Positions 52,012 through 61,228 of a stretch of 64,000 bases of DNA are shown one piece after another; the stretch's first letter is position 1; the number at the start of each line of letters is the position of its first letter. Both the position numbers and the translations under genes were made by a program. The stretch comes from JAJCYL01 sp040222875. Lineage in GTDB: Bacteria; Bacteroidota; Bacteroidia; Cytophagales; Cyclobacteriaceae. A model generated the notes under the pieces. That model made no database searches and was not told the origin of the DNA. It saw nothing but the letters and a program-made list of their open reading frames with translations. The stretch covers positions 124,001 through 188,000 of the forward strand of contig JAVKCG010000053.1 in NCBI GenBank assembly GCA_040222875.1. The letters are read 5' to 3'.

Positions 52012-54429
52012 TTACTTTCTAATCAGCGCACCTAATTCATTCTCAAATGAGTGGATAAGCCTATTCAAGACTTTGTCGATCTGCTTATCCTTAAGTGTCT
52101 GTTTTTCATCTTGTAATATAAAACTTATTGCGTAAGCTTTTTTATCTGATCCAATATTTTCTCCTTCATAAATACTGAAAACATTCATTCGCTTGATCAA
52201 ATTTCTTTCGGCAGCTAATGCAAGTTTTTGAATCTCACTGAATTGCACTTTTTTGTCTACCACCACCGAGAGGTCCCGCCGAACTTCAGGAAATTTTGGC
52301 ACTTCCCTATAGGTGATGGCCTGATTTGACTTCTTTAATATTCGATCCCAATACAACTCCGCATAGAAAACCTCTTGGGGGCAGTCGGCCAGCTCCCTTA
52401 CTTTCGTAGAAACCTTTCCGAATTTTCCCAGTGATTGCTTATTGTATGTCAGTTCAATTCCGGATGAAAACATCTCGTCTGAGAAAGTGTTGGTTTCGTA
52501 ATCCTGAACCCTCAACCTTTCGTAAATCGTAAAAACAGCCGCTGCTAAATCATGAAATGATACTGCCTTATTATCGGCAATCCAGCTTTCGGGGTGTTGA
52601 TTACCTGTGATGTAAACAGCTAAAATTTCCTGTTCTTTAAATTTGCCTTCCTTCTCCTGATAGGTTTTTCCGAACTCAAAAAACTTCAGATTTTTCTGGC
52701 GATGTGAAATATTATAAGTGATTACTTCGAGTCCGTTCGGAAGCAAACTCTGGCGCATTACCCCAAGTTCATCACTTAATTTATTCAGAATATGAACATC
52801 TTTACCGCTATCCAAAACTCCAATATTTTCAGAATAAGCGGGTTTTGTTAAAGAGTTGGTGAGGATTTCATAAAAACCTCTTGAAGCCAACAGTTCGCTT
52901 ATTTTAAACTGAATATCATCTTTGTCGACGTCAGGAAATTCGGCCAGATAGTCGGCGTTCAGATCCTCGTCAAGAGCAACATTGTCATAACCGTGAATTC
53001 GCAGGATTTCCTCAATTATGTCTGCTTCTCTTTGTACATCAACTCGATAAGGTGGCACCGTCGCCTTAAAGCCCTCACCAGTTTTTTCACTGATGCTGAC
53101 ATCAAGGTTTTCCAGGGTCTGGAAGATTTCATCTTTCGGTAGCTGCTTACCGATTAACCGATCGATGTTTTTGAATTTGACCTCAATCTCAAAATCAGTT
53201 ATTGGTTTGGGGTATAAGTCAACTATTTCGCTGCTTACCGTTCCGCCAGCCAATTCTTTAATCAGTAGGGATGCCCATTTCAGCGCATAAACCGTCAGGT
53301 TTGGGTCGGTTCCTCGTTCGTATCTGAAGGATGCATCAGTCTTAAGGCCATGATGTTGAGCAGTTTTTCTAATATAGTCTGGAGAAAAATAGGCACACTC
53401 CAAAAACATTCGTTTGGTGGTTTCTTTAATACCAGATTTGACTCCTCCAAAAACCCCTCCGATGCACATGCCGTTCTTCTCATTGCAGATCATGAGATCT
53501 TTAGAAGTAAGCTTTCGCTCTTTTTCATCAAGGGTGGTGAATTTGGTGCCTTCAGGCATCGTTTTCACAATCACCTTTCCGCCAACTATTTCATCATAAT
53601 CGAAAGCATGCATTGGCTGACCCAGGGAATGGTTAACATAATTGGTGATATCAACGATGTTGTTGATTGGTGTTAGCCCAATTGATGATAACCTGTTCTT
53701 GAGCCAATCAGGCGAATCTTTTACCCTGAGGTTATCGATTGTGACACCAGAATAGCGAGGGGCACCAGCATAATCTTCAACAATTACCTTAATCGGTAGA
53801 TCATGGTTATCAACTTTGAATGAATCAACCGAAGGCCAATTTATTGGCTTATTCAGGGCTGCTTTTAAATCCCTGCAAACGCCTATGTGCGATGCGGCAT
53901 CAGCTCTATTTGGGGTTAGGCCAATTTCAAAAATATGGTCATTCTCAATTTTTAAAACATCTGCTGCCTGAGTTCCGGTTTTTGTTTTAGTGTCTAAAAC
54001 AAGAATTCCATCATGGCTGGAATCCAGCCCAATTTCATAACTTGAGCAGATCATACCGTTAGATTCCTGGCCTCTGATTTTGGCTTTTTTCAGCTTAAAG
54101 CCCTCTTCTTTATCGGCAGGATAAATGGTTGAACCTACTGGGGCTACAATTACTTTTTGACCAGCCGCAACATTTGGTGCCCCACATACGATTTGAGAGG
54201 GGGTGCCATTGCCAAGATCGACCGTGGTTAGACTTAATTTATCAGCATCCGGATGCCTGACACAGGTTAGAACTTCACCTACAATCAACCCTTCGAGTCC
54301 ACCTTTTATCGACTCAAACTTCTCAATTCCTTCTACTTCCAGGCCAGTCTTTGTCAGGATGTCACCCACTTCTTCAACGGGTAGGTCAACATCGATAAAT
54401 TGTTTAAGCCAGTTATATGAAATCTTCAT
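52012..54429 (-). CDS. pheT: Phenylalanine-tRNA ligase beta subunit
   Basis: The 805-residue beta subunit has an N-terminal tRNA-binding OB domain (about 40-150; VGEVLTCVRHPDADKL, CGAPNV), the B3/B4 editing region (about 210-380), B5 (about 400-480), the catalytic-like core (about 490-690) and the FDX-ACB anticodon-binding domain (about 710-805; FPEVRRDLSVVVD). It pairs with PheS. Leads the minus-strand run pheT, coiled-coil, zapA, rny, CCDC90-like, pheS. Confidence 0.96.
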   Translation of the reverse strand: MKISYNWLKQFIDVDLPVEEVGDILTKTGLEVEGIEKFESIKGGLEGLIVGEVLTCVRHPDADKLSLTTVDLGNGTPSQIVCGAPNVAAGQKVIVAPVGSTIYPADKEEGFKLKKAKIRGQESNGMICSSYEIGLDSSHDGILVLDTKTKTGTQAADVLKIENDHIFEIGLTPNRADAASHIGVCRDLKAALNKPINWPSVDSFKVDNHDLPIKVIVEDYAGAPRYSGVTIDNLRVKDSPDWLKNRLSSIGLTPINNIVDITNYVNHSLGQPMHAFDYDEIVGGKVIVKTMPEGTKFTTLDEKERKLTSKDLMICNEKNGMCIGGVFGGVKSGIKETTKRMFLECAYFSPDYIRKTAQHHGLKTDASFRYERGTDPNLTVYALKWASLLIKELAGGTVSSEIVDLYPKPITDFEIEVKFKNIDRLIGKQLPKDEIFQTLENLDVSISEKTGEGFKATVPPYRVDVQREADIIEEILRIHGYDNVALDEDLNADYLAEFPDVDKDDIQFKISELLASRGFYEILTNSLTKPAYSENIGVLDSGKDVHILNKLSDELGVMRQSLLPNGLEVITYNISHRQKNLKFFEFGKTYQEKEGKFKEQEILAVYITGNQHPESWIADNKAVSFHDLAAAVFTIYERLRVQDYETNTFSDEMFSSGIELTYNKQSLGKFGKVSTKVRELADCPQEVFYAELYWDRILKKSNQAITYREVPKFPEVRRDLSVVVDKKVQFSEIQKLALAAERNLIKRMNVFSIYEGENIGSDKKAYAISFILQDEKQTLKDKQIDKVLNRLIHSFENELGALIRK

Positions 54430-54628
54430 TTAGTAAATGCGCTTTGAAAACGGGCGTAAAGTTATTGGAGATTGGAGAAAAAGCACATCGGTTTGAATGT
54501 CATTATTATACGATAGCCGTTGCCTATGTGTATCATACTGAATACTTGAATATAATTTCGGTTAACAGGTATTCTGCATCCTTATTACTGAGGGTGTGGG
54601 TTTAAGAGTCAAACCAAATTCAACTTCG

Positions 54629-55327
54629 ATGAAAACAATCTACCTCTTGTTAACCGCTTTTTTGATAACAATAAATGCAGACGCCCAGAAGATCACTTTC
54701 AATGACATGATGAAATCTGCCCTCCACATGCATGATACTGCCAGCACATGGCCAGCAGAGAAGGCAGTCGCAGATTACTACGGCAAAGTGATTAAAGAAT
54801 ATCCTGATGAATGGCTTTCTGCATATTGGGCGACTTACATCTACACCCAATTGGCAAACAGCCTGGGTAGGGCAGATGGCTCTCCAGATAATGTTAAGAA
54901 AGCTGACTTGCTGGACGAGGCCCAACGAACCCAGGATGTTGCCATGAAGAGATACCAGGGCGACTCGGCTGAAATCAAGTCCGACCTTTATATCATGCAG
55001 TCTTTCATTTACTACTTCAGAAATGTTTACGGTGAGGAAGAAGAAAAAGAAAGCTGGATAGCCAAAGCGGATGAAGAGATGAAGAAAGCCCTGCAATTCA
55101 ATTCGTATAACCCCCTTGCCTACGTTCTTATGGGCACATCAATGGTAAGGAGTGATAATTTTAAAGAAGTAATTGCCGGACGTTTATTGTTACAAAAAGC
55201 CAAAGCACTTTTTGCAGATGTAGACGAACACAGGGCGTTGACAACCCAGTGGAATGAAGAATGGTTAAGGTTTTTCTGGTTGGGCCATGCTGATAATATG
55301 GTGAAAAAGACACTTTTTGGTGAGTAG
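54629..55327 (+). CDS. Exported TPR-like hypothetical protein
   Basis: From ATG 54629 (MKTIYLLLTAFLITINADAQ) a signal peptide is followed by about 210 residues of alpha-hairpins (ADYYGKVIKEYPDEWLSAYW, ADEEMKKALQFNSYNPLAYV), which read as degenerate tetratricopeptide repeats. There is no catalytic motif. An upstream in-frame start (54596) would add 11 residues before the signal peptide and is unlikely. A periplasmic scaffold role is inferred from the fold only. Confidence 0.72.
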   Translation: MKTIYLLLTAFLITINADAQKITFNDMMKSALHMHDTASTWPAEKAVADYYGKVIKEYPDEWLSAYWATYIYTQLANSLGRADGSPDNVKKADLLDEAQRTQDVAMKRYQGDSAEIKSDLYIMQSFIYYFRNVYGEEEEKESWIAKADEEMKKALQFNSYNPLAYVLMGTSMVRSDNFKEVIAGRLLLQKAKALFADVDEHRALTTQWNEEWLRFFWLGHADNMVKKTLFGE

Positions 55328-55366
55328 AAAACCGGGTTTAAAACCACGAGTAAATCGAGGTTTAGT

Positions 55367-55502
55367 AAGAGGCTGTCTCAAAAGTCCCTTTTTTAGAGCG
55401 TAGCGAAGAATCCACGAACTTTAAGTAGCTCTTTACCAGAATCTAGGAGATTCTTTGGTTCCTCAGAAAAAGGTTGTTTAAGGGCTTTTGAGACAGTCTC
55501 TT
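55367..55502. mobile_element. MITE-like inverted-repeat element (about 136 bp)
   Basis: The ends are AAGAGGCTGTCTCAAAAG (from 55367) and, in reverse complement, AAGAGACTGTCTCAAAAG (ending 55502): 17 of 18 bases match. Internal shorter inverted pairs (GAAGAATC near 55405 with GATTCTTT near 55449) would fold the whole unit. It has no coding capacity and no clear target-site duplication. Ends of the GAGGCTGTCTCAAAA type are common on Bacteroidota insertion elements, so a transposase in trans is likely. It lies 37 bases before the LytS-like kinase gene. Confidence 0.65.
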
Positions 55503-55539
55503 GTTATTTCTTTTAACTTGAAGATGAAATCCTGATAAG

Positions 55540-56592
55540 TTGAAAAAACAAATTCCGCTTTTCACCAAACTCTTAATTGCATTGGCTTGTTGGTTGGTGT
55601 TTCTGTTCATCGATATCTCCAAAAAAGGCATTGATACCAGTAGAATTGAGTTCTATTATTTCTACTACTTCCCGGGGTTTGTTATTTGGTTTGTTTCAAC
55701 AATTCCGCTGTACAACCTCTTCAAGAAAACTGGAAATTGGCCATTGCCAAAACGGATAACATTTGTGTTCCTACTAGGAATTGCAGTTGGGATATTAAAA
55801 ACATTTATTGCATGGACCGTTTTCTATTTTGCAGTAGTTCCATCAGAAGCCCCATTCTTTAATTTTTTCCAGACTGTCAGGCCTTTCTTTTATGTAGAAG
55901 CCTCGATTATTGCCTGGGTCATGTTGCTGATATTTTATGGCATCGAACTTTATGAAAATTTTAAAGAGAAAACCTTGGAGGCAAACAAATTGGAGTCCCA
56001 GCTGGCTAATGCACAATTGCAAACATTAAAGATGCAACTTCACCCACATTTTCTTTTCAATGTTCACAATACAATTGCTATGTTGATACGGGACAATCAA
56101 AACACCAAAGCCCTGGAAATGCTGCTTGGTGTGAGCGAGTTACTGCGGCTGACCCTAACCAAAACGGACAATCAATTGGTAACTTTAAATGAAGAAATGG
56201 ACTGGATCAGGAGATATCTGGATCTTGAAAAAGTCCGGTTTGAAGACAGTCTAATTATACAAATTGATGGATTTGAAGAAATCAAAAACTTAAAAGTACC
56301 CAACCTGATTCTGCAGCCAATTGTCGAAAACGCTTTTAAGCATGGCATCAACAGAAATATTGGGGGTTCAATTCTGCGGATATCATTCAGTACTACTGAT
56401 CACCAGATGAGGATTGAGGTGTTTAATTCTGGCCCACGGCTCCCTGAAAAATGGTCAATGGATCATGTGCATGGAATTGGCTTGAAAAATACAATTAGCA
56501 GACTAGAGAAATTGTATGGCGATGACTTTGACTTCACATTGACCAATGAAGTCGATGGTGTGGTGGCTTCATTAAAAATCCCGAAAGGATGA
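55540..56592 (+). CDS. LytS-family membrane histidine kinase
   Basis: The 350-residue kinase has four membrane segments (about 10-150), then a His_kinase domain with the phospho-acceptor H170 in LHPHFLFNVHNT and a HATPase domain with PLIVENAFKHG-like PIVENAFKHG and GIGLKNTISRL. The start is TTG 55540; no in-frame ATG keeps the first membrane segment, and an upstream ATG frame is closed by stops. It overlaps the LytTR regulator gene by 4 bases (ATGA), forming a two-component pair. Confidence 0.88.
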   Translation: MKKQIPLFTKLLIALACWLVFLFIDISKKGIDTSRIEFYYFYYFPGFVIWFVSTIPLYNLFKKTGNWPLPKRITFVFLLGIAVGILKTFIAWTVFYFAVVPSEAPFFNFFQTVRPFFYVEASIIAWVMLLIFYGIELYENFKEKTLEANKLESQLANAQLQTLKMQLHPHFLFNVHNTIAMLIRDNQNTKALEMLLGVSELLRLTLTKTDNQLVTLNEEMDWIRRYLDLEKVRFEDSLIIQIDGFEEIKNLKVPNLILQPIVENAFKHGINRNIGGSILRISFSTTDHQMRIEVFNSGPRLPEKWSMDHVHGIGLKNTISRLEKLYGDDFDFTLTNEVDGVVASLKIPKG

Positions 56593-57383
56593 GTTCAATA
56601 AAGTGCTTGATCGTAGATGATGAAAAAGAGGCCAGGGATGGCCTGAAAAAAATACTTGCCAAAGATCAGGAAGTAGAGGTCATCGGAACATGTAAAAACG
56701 GCCTTGAAGCGATCGAATCATTATCGAATGAAAAAATTGATTTGCTTTTTCTGGATATTCAAATGCCCGGGATCAACGGCTTTGAAGTGCTCAATACAAT
56801 TCAAGCTGACAAAAGGCCACCTACAATATTTGTAACCGCTTACGACCAATTTGCGCTAAAGGCTTTTGAGTACCATGCTATCGATTATTTATTGAAACCT
56901 TACAGTGAAAGCCGTTTCATTGATGCATTAAATAACGCAAAAAGTCACATGTTGAAATCCCCTGAAACTTTTGAGGGGAAAATTGAAAAACTGCTGATAA
57001 GTTATCTGCAAGATGCCGACCAGGACAAAAATGAGTTGGTAAATGTGACCTCCAAAACAAAAAGGTTGGTAATTAAGAGCTCTGGTAAAATAATCTTGTT
57101 AAACTTTGATGACATCAGATGGATTGAAGGTTGTGATTACTTCATCAAAGTGCATGCCGTCAACGCTGTGCATCTGGTTAACGAAACCCTTAAGGGGATT
57201 CTCGGCAAACTACCAGAACAGTTCCTCAGGATCCACAAGTCAAGTATTATCAATGGCAATCGGATAAAATTATTAGAGCACCTATCTAATAATGAATATC
57301 AGGTAGAGCTGGATGCTGGGGATAAGCTCAAAGTAAGCCGCACTTACAAAAAGGCAATGGATGAGTATTTGGGGAGGGGGTGA
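56589..57383 (+). CDS. LytTR-family response regulator
   Basis: The 264-residue regulator has a receiver domain with phosphoacceptor D56 in LLFLDIQMPGINGFE and the Lys in LLKPYSES, and a C-terminal LytTR DNA-binding domain (about 150-260: IRWIEGCDYFIKVH, FLRIHKSSIINGNRI, LDAGDKLKVSRTYKK). Partner of the LytS-like kinase. The AT-rich methyltransferase gene begins 62 bases after its stop. Confidence 0.92.
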   Translation: MSSIKCLIVDDEKEARDGLKKILAKDQEVEVIGTCKNGLEAIESLSNEKIDLLFLDIQMPGINGFEVLNTIQADKRPPTIFVTAYDQFALKAFEYHAIDYLLKPYSESRFIDALNNAKSHMLKSPETFEGKIEKLLISYLQDADQDKNELVNVTSKTKRLVIKSSGKIILLNFDDIRWIEGCDYFIKVHAVNAVHLVNETLKGILGKLPEQFLRIHKSSIINGNRIKLLEHLSNNEYQVELDAGDKLKVSRTYKKAMDEYLGRG

Positions 57384-57420
57384 ATATTTATTATTCGTCT
57401 AGTAAACTATAGTATTTTCG

Positions 57421-57428
57421 TAATTTTG
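57421..57428 (+). promoter_or_regulatory. Probable -7 box of the methyltransferase gene
   Basis: TAATTTTG matches the Bacteroidota -7 element TAnnTTTG, 16 bases before the ATG at 57445. No clear TTTG -33 box is placed at the usual distance, so the promoter is only moderately supported. The closeness implies a very short leader. Confidence 0.45.
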
Positions 57429-57444
57429 GTTGTCCCCGAATTTA

Positions 57445-58632
57445 ATGAGCAATAAGGTTGGTATTTTCTCATTTTTTGCTGGAGCTGGATTTTTGGATCT
57501 TGGTTTTGAGCGCAGTAATTATTTTGAGACTCTTTTTGTCAATGAATACCATAAATCCTTTGCTGAGATATACAAGTCATCAAGAAATTCTATGCCTGCT
57601 TTTGGGTATCAAGTTGCGGATATATCAGAAAACTTGACGAATCTCAACTGTCAATGGATGAAAAACAATATTAATGAAGCAAGAAGAGAATTTGATTTTA
57701 TTGGGTTTATAGGAGGTCCACCATGTCCGGATTTTTCAGTTGGCGGGAAGAATAAGGGTAAGGATGGGGAAAATGGAAGGCTATCCGCTGTATATATCCA
57801 ATTGATATGTTCAATGCAACCAGATTTTTTTGTTTTTGAAAACGTAAAAGGGTTATACCGCACAAAGAAACATCGGGAGTTTTTCAATTCATTGAAGAAA
57901 ACTCTAATTGAGAATGATTACTACTTGACGGAAAAATTGATTAATGCTCTGGAGTATGGGGTTCCCCAAGATAGGGAACGAATTATTCTTATTGGTTTTA
58001 GAAAGGAGAGTTTAAGTTCGATGGGTTTTAGGATTAATGGAAGTACTTGCCTAAACAACTTCGATTGGAATAGTCATGTAATGTTCAATCTCAAGACTGT
58101 ATTTGAAAGTCAATGGCCCGGAATTGATGAGTTTGAGGAAAATTCTATGAAGCCAAGCCCTGTCAATATCCCGGTAGAATTGACTGTTGAATATTGGTTT
58201 CAAAAAAATGACGTTGTTCGACACCCCAACGCAAAACACTATTTTACTCCCAGGGCAGGATTACCCAAATTTAAGACCATATTTGAAGGCGATGATTCTA
58301 AAAAGTCGTATAAAAGATTGCATCGATGGAGGTACTCTCCCACTGCGGCATATGGCAACAATGAAGTTCACCTACATCCTTATAAGGCTAGACGAATAAC
58401 TGCAGCAGAAGCATTAGCGATTCAATCTTTACCTAAAGATTTTATTATTCCTGATGAGATAACATTAACAGATATGTTCAAGACAATCGGAAATGGTGTT
58501 CCTTTTTTAGCAGCAAAAGGTATTGCAAATACCATAAACGATTTCATGTTCAACAACTCAGTTATTGACCTAGATACTGATATTAATGAGACTAACAGCC
58601 AGCAATCTCGTAGCGTTTATCAATCAGCTTGA
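57445..58632 (+). CDS. DNA (cytosine-5) methyltransferase of a type II restriction-modification system
   Basis: All key C5-MTase motifs are present in 395 residues: I FSFFAGAGFLDLGF (8-21), IV GGPPCPDFSVGG with catalytic C94, VI FENVKG (131-136), VIII EYGVPQDRERIILIG (170-184), IX RRITAAEALAIQSLP and X TIGNGVPFLAAKG. The target-recognition domain lies between VIII and IX (about 190-330). Start ATG 57445; an upstream TTG at 57430 would precede motif I by five extra residues. The endonuclease gene starts 47 bases before its stop. The region is visibly richer in A and T than its neighbours, consistent with transfer. Confidence 0.92.
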   Translation: MSNKVGIFSFFAGAGFLDLGFERSNYFETLFVNEYHKSFAEIYKSSRNSMPAFGYQVADISENLTNLNCQWMKNNINEARREFDFIGFIGGPPCPDFSVGGKNKGKDGENGRLSAVYIQLICSMQPDFFVFENVKGLYRTKKHREFFNSLKKTLIENDYYLTEKLINALEYGVPQDRERIILIGFRKESLSSMGFRINGSTCLNNFDWNSHVMFNLKTVFESQWPGIDEFEENSMKPSPVNIPVELTVEYWFQKNDVVRHPNAKHYFTPRAGLPKFKTIFEGDDSKKSYKRLHRWRYSPTAAYGNNEVHLHPYKARRITAAEALAIQSLPKDFIIPDEITLTDMFKTIGNGVPFLAAKGIANTINDFMFNNSVIDLDTDINETNSQQSRSVYQSA

Positions 58633-59665
58633 TAAGAATCGACTTTACAACTACCTGAATCCCAAGAATAGCGGGGTAATTCAGATACAGGAAATCACAC
58701 TGCCCGAAGGTCCGGTTAGAATTAAAAGGTGGAACCCGTCAAAAGGAGAAACGGCGGATACTAAAATTGAACCAATTTCATCAGAACTACTTTGGCGAAT
58801 AGCGAATTCATTCCTCCCTAATCAACCGATTAATTTTGATAGGGTTTTAGGCGGTAGTTATAACACTCGGAGTGTTTTAGAATCCTTACTTGCACATACA
58901 CCCCAATTCCATTTTTGCTACCCTGGAAGAATTGAACAAAAGGGAAGTATTTCAACCGTAAAAAAGGGCCATAAACATCTAATGTGGACTCCCGATTCTC
59001 CTCATCAAAAAGGGGTTTCAAAAGAAATAAATACTGAGATTGTTATTTCAGAAATTCCATCAATGGAAGCCTTTTACGATGGTTTAGTTTTACCGGATAG
59101 TCTTGATTTGGGAGGACTTGATTTGGATATAAAAAGGAGGCATGCCCAAATTCAAATAGCTCTCTATTTCATTGGAAAACAATTTGGTTACAGAACTTGG
59201 ATAGCGCAGAATGATAAGGGAATCGTATATCAAAACAAGAAAATTGGTGAATTTGAAGAAGTAATACCCAACTTGAATGATGAGAAGCTTATGTCCTCAT
59301 ATGAGGATGCTGTTAGAGCAGCTTTATTAATAGATTGTATATGGTTTAAAAATGGTACTTTGATGCCAGCGGTTATGGAAGTTGAACATTCAACTGGGGT
59401 CACAAGTGGTTTGTCTAGAATGAAAAATTTCAAAGACAAGTTTCCGCCCTATCCAACTCGATATGTAATTGTTGCTCCAGATGAGGATAGAGACAAAGTG
59501 TATAAGGAGGCTAATAAGCCCCAGTTCCAAGATTTGAATTCGAGGTATTTTCCATACTCATCTGTTGAGGAATTATATGCACTTTGCCTTAAAAGAAAAC
59601 TGAAAGGTGTTACCGAAGAATTTCTGGATTGCTACATGGAACCGATACTAGAAAAAGCGTCCTAA
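58586..59665 (+). CDS. Type II restriction endonuclease (PD-(D/E)XK-like)
   Basis: The 359-residue protein follows and overlaps the methyltransferase (47 bases). Its C-terminal half has RTWIAQNDKGIVYQ...GEFEE (203-224) and IDCIWFKNGTLMPAVMEVEHSTGV with D250, E265 and E267, followed by SGLSRMKNF; this is the nuclease core of a PD-(D/E)XK fold seen in many type II enzymes. The N-terminal 180 residues are probably for DNA recognition and are not family-assignable. The recognition site cannot be predicted from the sequence. The gene ends 4 bases inside the convergent DUF4197 gene. Confidence 0.8.
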   Translation: MRLTASNLVAFINQLDKNRLYNYLNPKNSGVIQIQEITLPEGPVRIKRWNPSKGETADTKIEPISSELLWRIANSFLPNQPINFDRVLGGSYNTRSVLESLLAHTPQFHFCYPGRIEQKGSISTVKKGHKHLMWTPDSPHQKGVSKEINTEIVISEIPSMEAFYDGLVLPDSLDLGGLDLDIKRRHAQIQIALYFIGKQFGYRTWIAQNDKGIVYQNKKIGEFEEVIPNLNDEKLMSSYEDAVRAALLIDCIWFKNGTLMPAVMEVEHSTGVTSGLSRMKNFKDKFPPYPTRYVIVAPDEDRDKVYKEANKPQFQDLNSRYFPYSSVEELYALCLKRKLKGVTEEFLDCYMEPILEKAS

Positions 59666-60369
59666 TTCCCAAATACCTTTTTCAATAAATCAGATGTCCT
59701 GGCACCGGGGTTGTTGCGGATATTTGCCTCTTCTTGTGCGATTAATGTAAAAAGCCCATCAATGCTTTTATCAGTAGCATACTGGTCCAAATCGGGGTCT
59801 TTTTTATCTACAAAAGGAATTTTGTTGTAAGCCTCAATAAGGTCGCCGTAATATTTTGTGGCATCCACGGCATCCAGTGCATTTTTAATTATTGGGTTGA
59901 ATTTCGTGAAAAGTTGCTGCGAGGTGGTCCTGTTCAAATATTGGGTAGCAGCATCATTTTCCCCTTTCAAAATTCCCCAGGCATCTTCAATCGTCATTGA
60001 TTTTATCGCCGTGATGAAAATTGGTTTTGCTTCCTTTGCCGCTTTTTCAGCAGCCCTGTTTAGGGATAGAATAAAACGGTCAACCTGTTTGTTCATGCCG
60101 ATGGCCCTGAGCTTCTTTTCAACTTCCTGGGCGTCAGGTGGAAACAGGATTTTGATGGCAGGGTTTTTAAAATAACCATCAGATTTTGATGCTTTGTCCG
60201 TACCCTTTGAGGTGCCCTTCTCCAGGGCTTCTTTCAACCCAGAAGCTACTTCTTCGGTTGAAAGCTCCCCACCCGAAACTTTGTTTATGGCTTTTTTCAG
60301 TTTGCCGAGTTGAGCGGAACTTGTAAATGAGATGGTTATTATCAGGAAAAAGGGGATAACGAATTTCAT
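59662..60369 (-). CDS. DUF4197 domain-containing exported protein (copy 2)
   Basis: The 235-residue protein has a signal peptide (MKFVIPFFLIITISFTSSA) and a DUF4197 helical domain: STEEVASGLKEALEKGT, KNPAIKILFPPDAQEVEKKL, FITAIKSMTIEDAWGILKGE, ATQYLNRTTSQQLFTKFNPI and LFTLIAQEEANIRNNPGART. Function of the family is unknown. A paralogue, clearly similar along its whole length, lies 63 bases upstream on the same strand. Its stop overlaps the restriction endonuclease stop region. Confidence 0.85.
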   Translation of the reverse strand: MKFVIPFFLIITISFTSSAQLGKLKKAINKVSGGELSTEEVASGLKEALEKGTSKGTDKASKSDGYFKNPAIKILFPPDAQEVEKKLRAIGMNKQVDRFILSLNRAAEKAAKEAKPIFITAIKSMTIEDAWGILKGENDAATQYLNRTTSQQLFTKFNPIIKNALDAVDATKYYGDLIEAYNKIPFVDKKDPDLDQYATDKSIDGLFTLIAQEEANIRNNPGARTSDLLKKVFGN

Positions 60370-60432
60370 TGAATGCTTTTAAAGGTTAAACAGATAAGAA
60401 ACGGTTGAGCCTAATTCTGCCCATCATCCAGG

Positions 60433-61140
60433 CTATTCTTTATAGCCGAAAACCCGCTTTAAAAGGTCAGTCGTTCTTGCCGCCGGGTTCTCCCGTATTT
60501 TGGCTTCCTCAATGGCCACCAACTTGAAAAGCCCATCCATAGCCAGGTTAGTGGCATAGTCGTTTAAATCTGGATTTACTTTTTCTACAAACGGGATTTG
60601 GTTATAACGGGTGACCAGATCGTCATAATACTTTGTCGCATCAACTTTTTGGAGGCTGTTTTTCATTATTGGGCTAAAAGCGGAATAGAGCGGTTCTGAA
60701 GTGGCTGATTTCAAATATTGAGTTGCCGCATCTTCTTCCCCTTTTAAAATTCCCCACGCATCCTGGATGGTCATCCGTTTTATAGCCGATACGAAAATCG
60801 GTTTCGCACTTTTGGCAGCATCCTCGGCACCACGGTTTAATGTCATTACAAATTTATCAACTTCACTGCCAAGGCCGATGTCCCTTAAAGTGTTGGCCAC
60901 CTTAATTGCATCTGGGGGGAACGGGATTCTTATTAATGAATTACCAAAAAAGCCATCCTTATTTGATGCATTGTCAGCACCAATGCTAATTCCTTTTATC
61001 AGTGCTTCCCTAAGTCCTGAGGCAACTTCATCAGAAGTAAGGTTGTCAGAATTAAGGTAGTCGTCTATGGTCTGATTGATTTGCTGGACAGTGCAGGCCG
61101 AAATAAGTAACACCGGTAAAAGCCAAAGTAAATTTCTCAT
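60433..61140 (-). CDS. DUF4197 domain-containing lipoprotein (copy 1)
   Basis: The 235-residue protein matches the downstream copy: SDEVASGLREALIKGISIGA, FPPDAIKVANTLRDIGL, FVSAIKRMTIQDAWGILKGE, EDAATQYLKSATSEPLYSAF and DGLFKLVAIEEAKIRENPAA. The signal is lipoprotein type (MRNLLWLLPVLLISAC, Cys16) whereas the neighbour has a cleavable non-lipid signal, so the duplicates likely differ in anchoring. The gene is transcribed first in the pair. Function unknown. Confidence 0.85.
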   Translation of the reverse strand: MRNLLWLLPVLLISACTVQQINQTIDDYLNSDNLTSDEVASGLREALIKGISIGADNASNKDGFFGNSLIRIPFPPDAIKVANTLRDIGLGSEVDKFVMTLNRGAEDAAKSAKPIFVSAIKRMTIQDAWGILKGEEDAATQYLKSATSEPLYSAFSPIMKNSLQKVDATKYYDDLVTRYNQIPFVEKVNPDLNDYATNLAMDGLFKLVAIEEAKIRENPAARTTDLLKRVFGYKE

Positions 61141-61228
61141 TTTGTGTTCCTTTCAATGGGATTTTGAAAATGAGGAGATTCTCCGTAAAAACGAAATATT
61201 TTTACCGGATTGTAAAAGCAAAAGCAAG

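Noticed and set aside
53350..53676. A 108-codon plus-strand frame inside pheT
   Set aside because: It lies antisense to a conserved, full-length gene, has no family features and no start context; it is a shadow of pheT codon use.
55367..55502. A complete insertion sequence
   Set aside because: The unit is too short to encode a transposase and contains no relevant frame, so only a MITE-like reading is kept.
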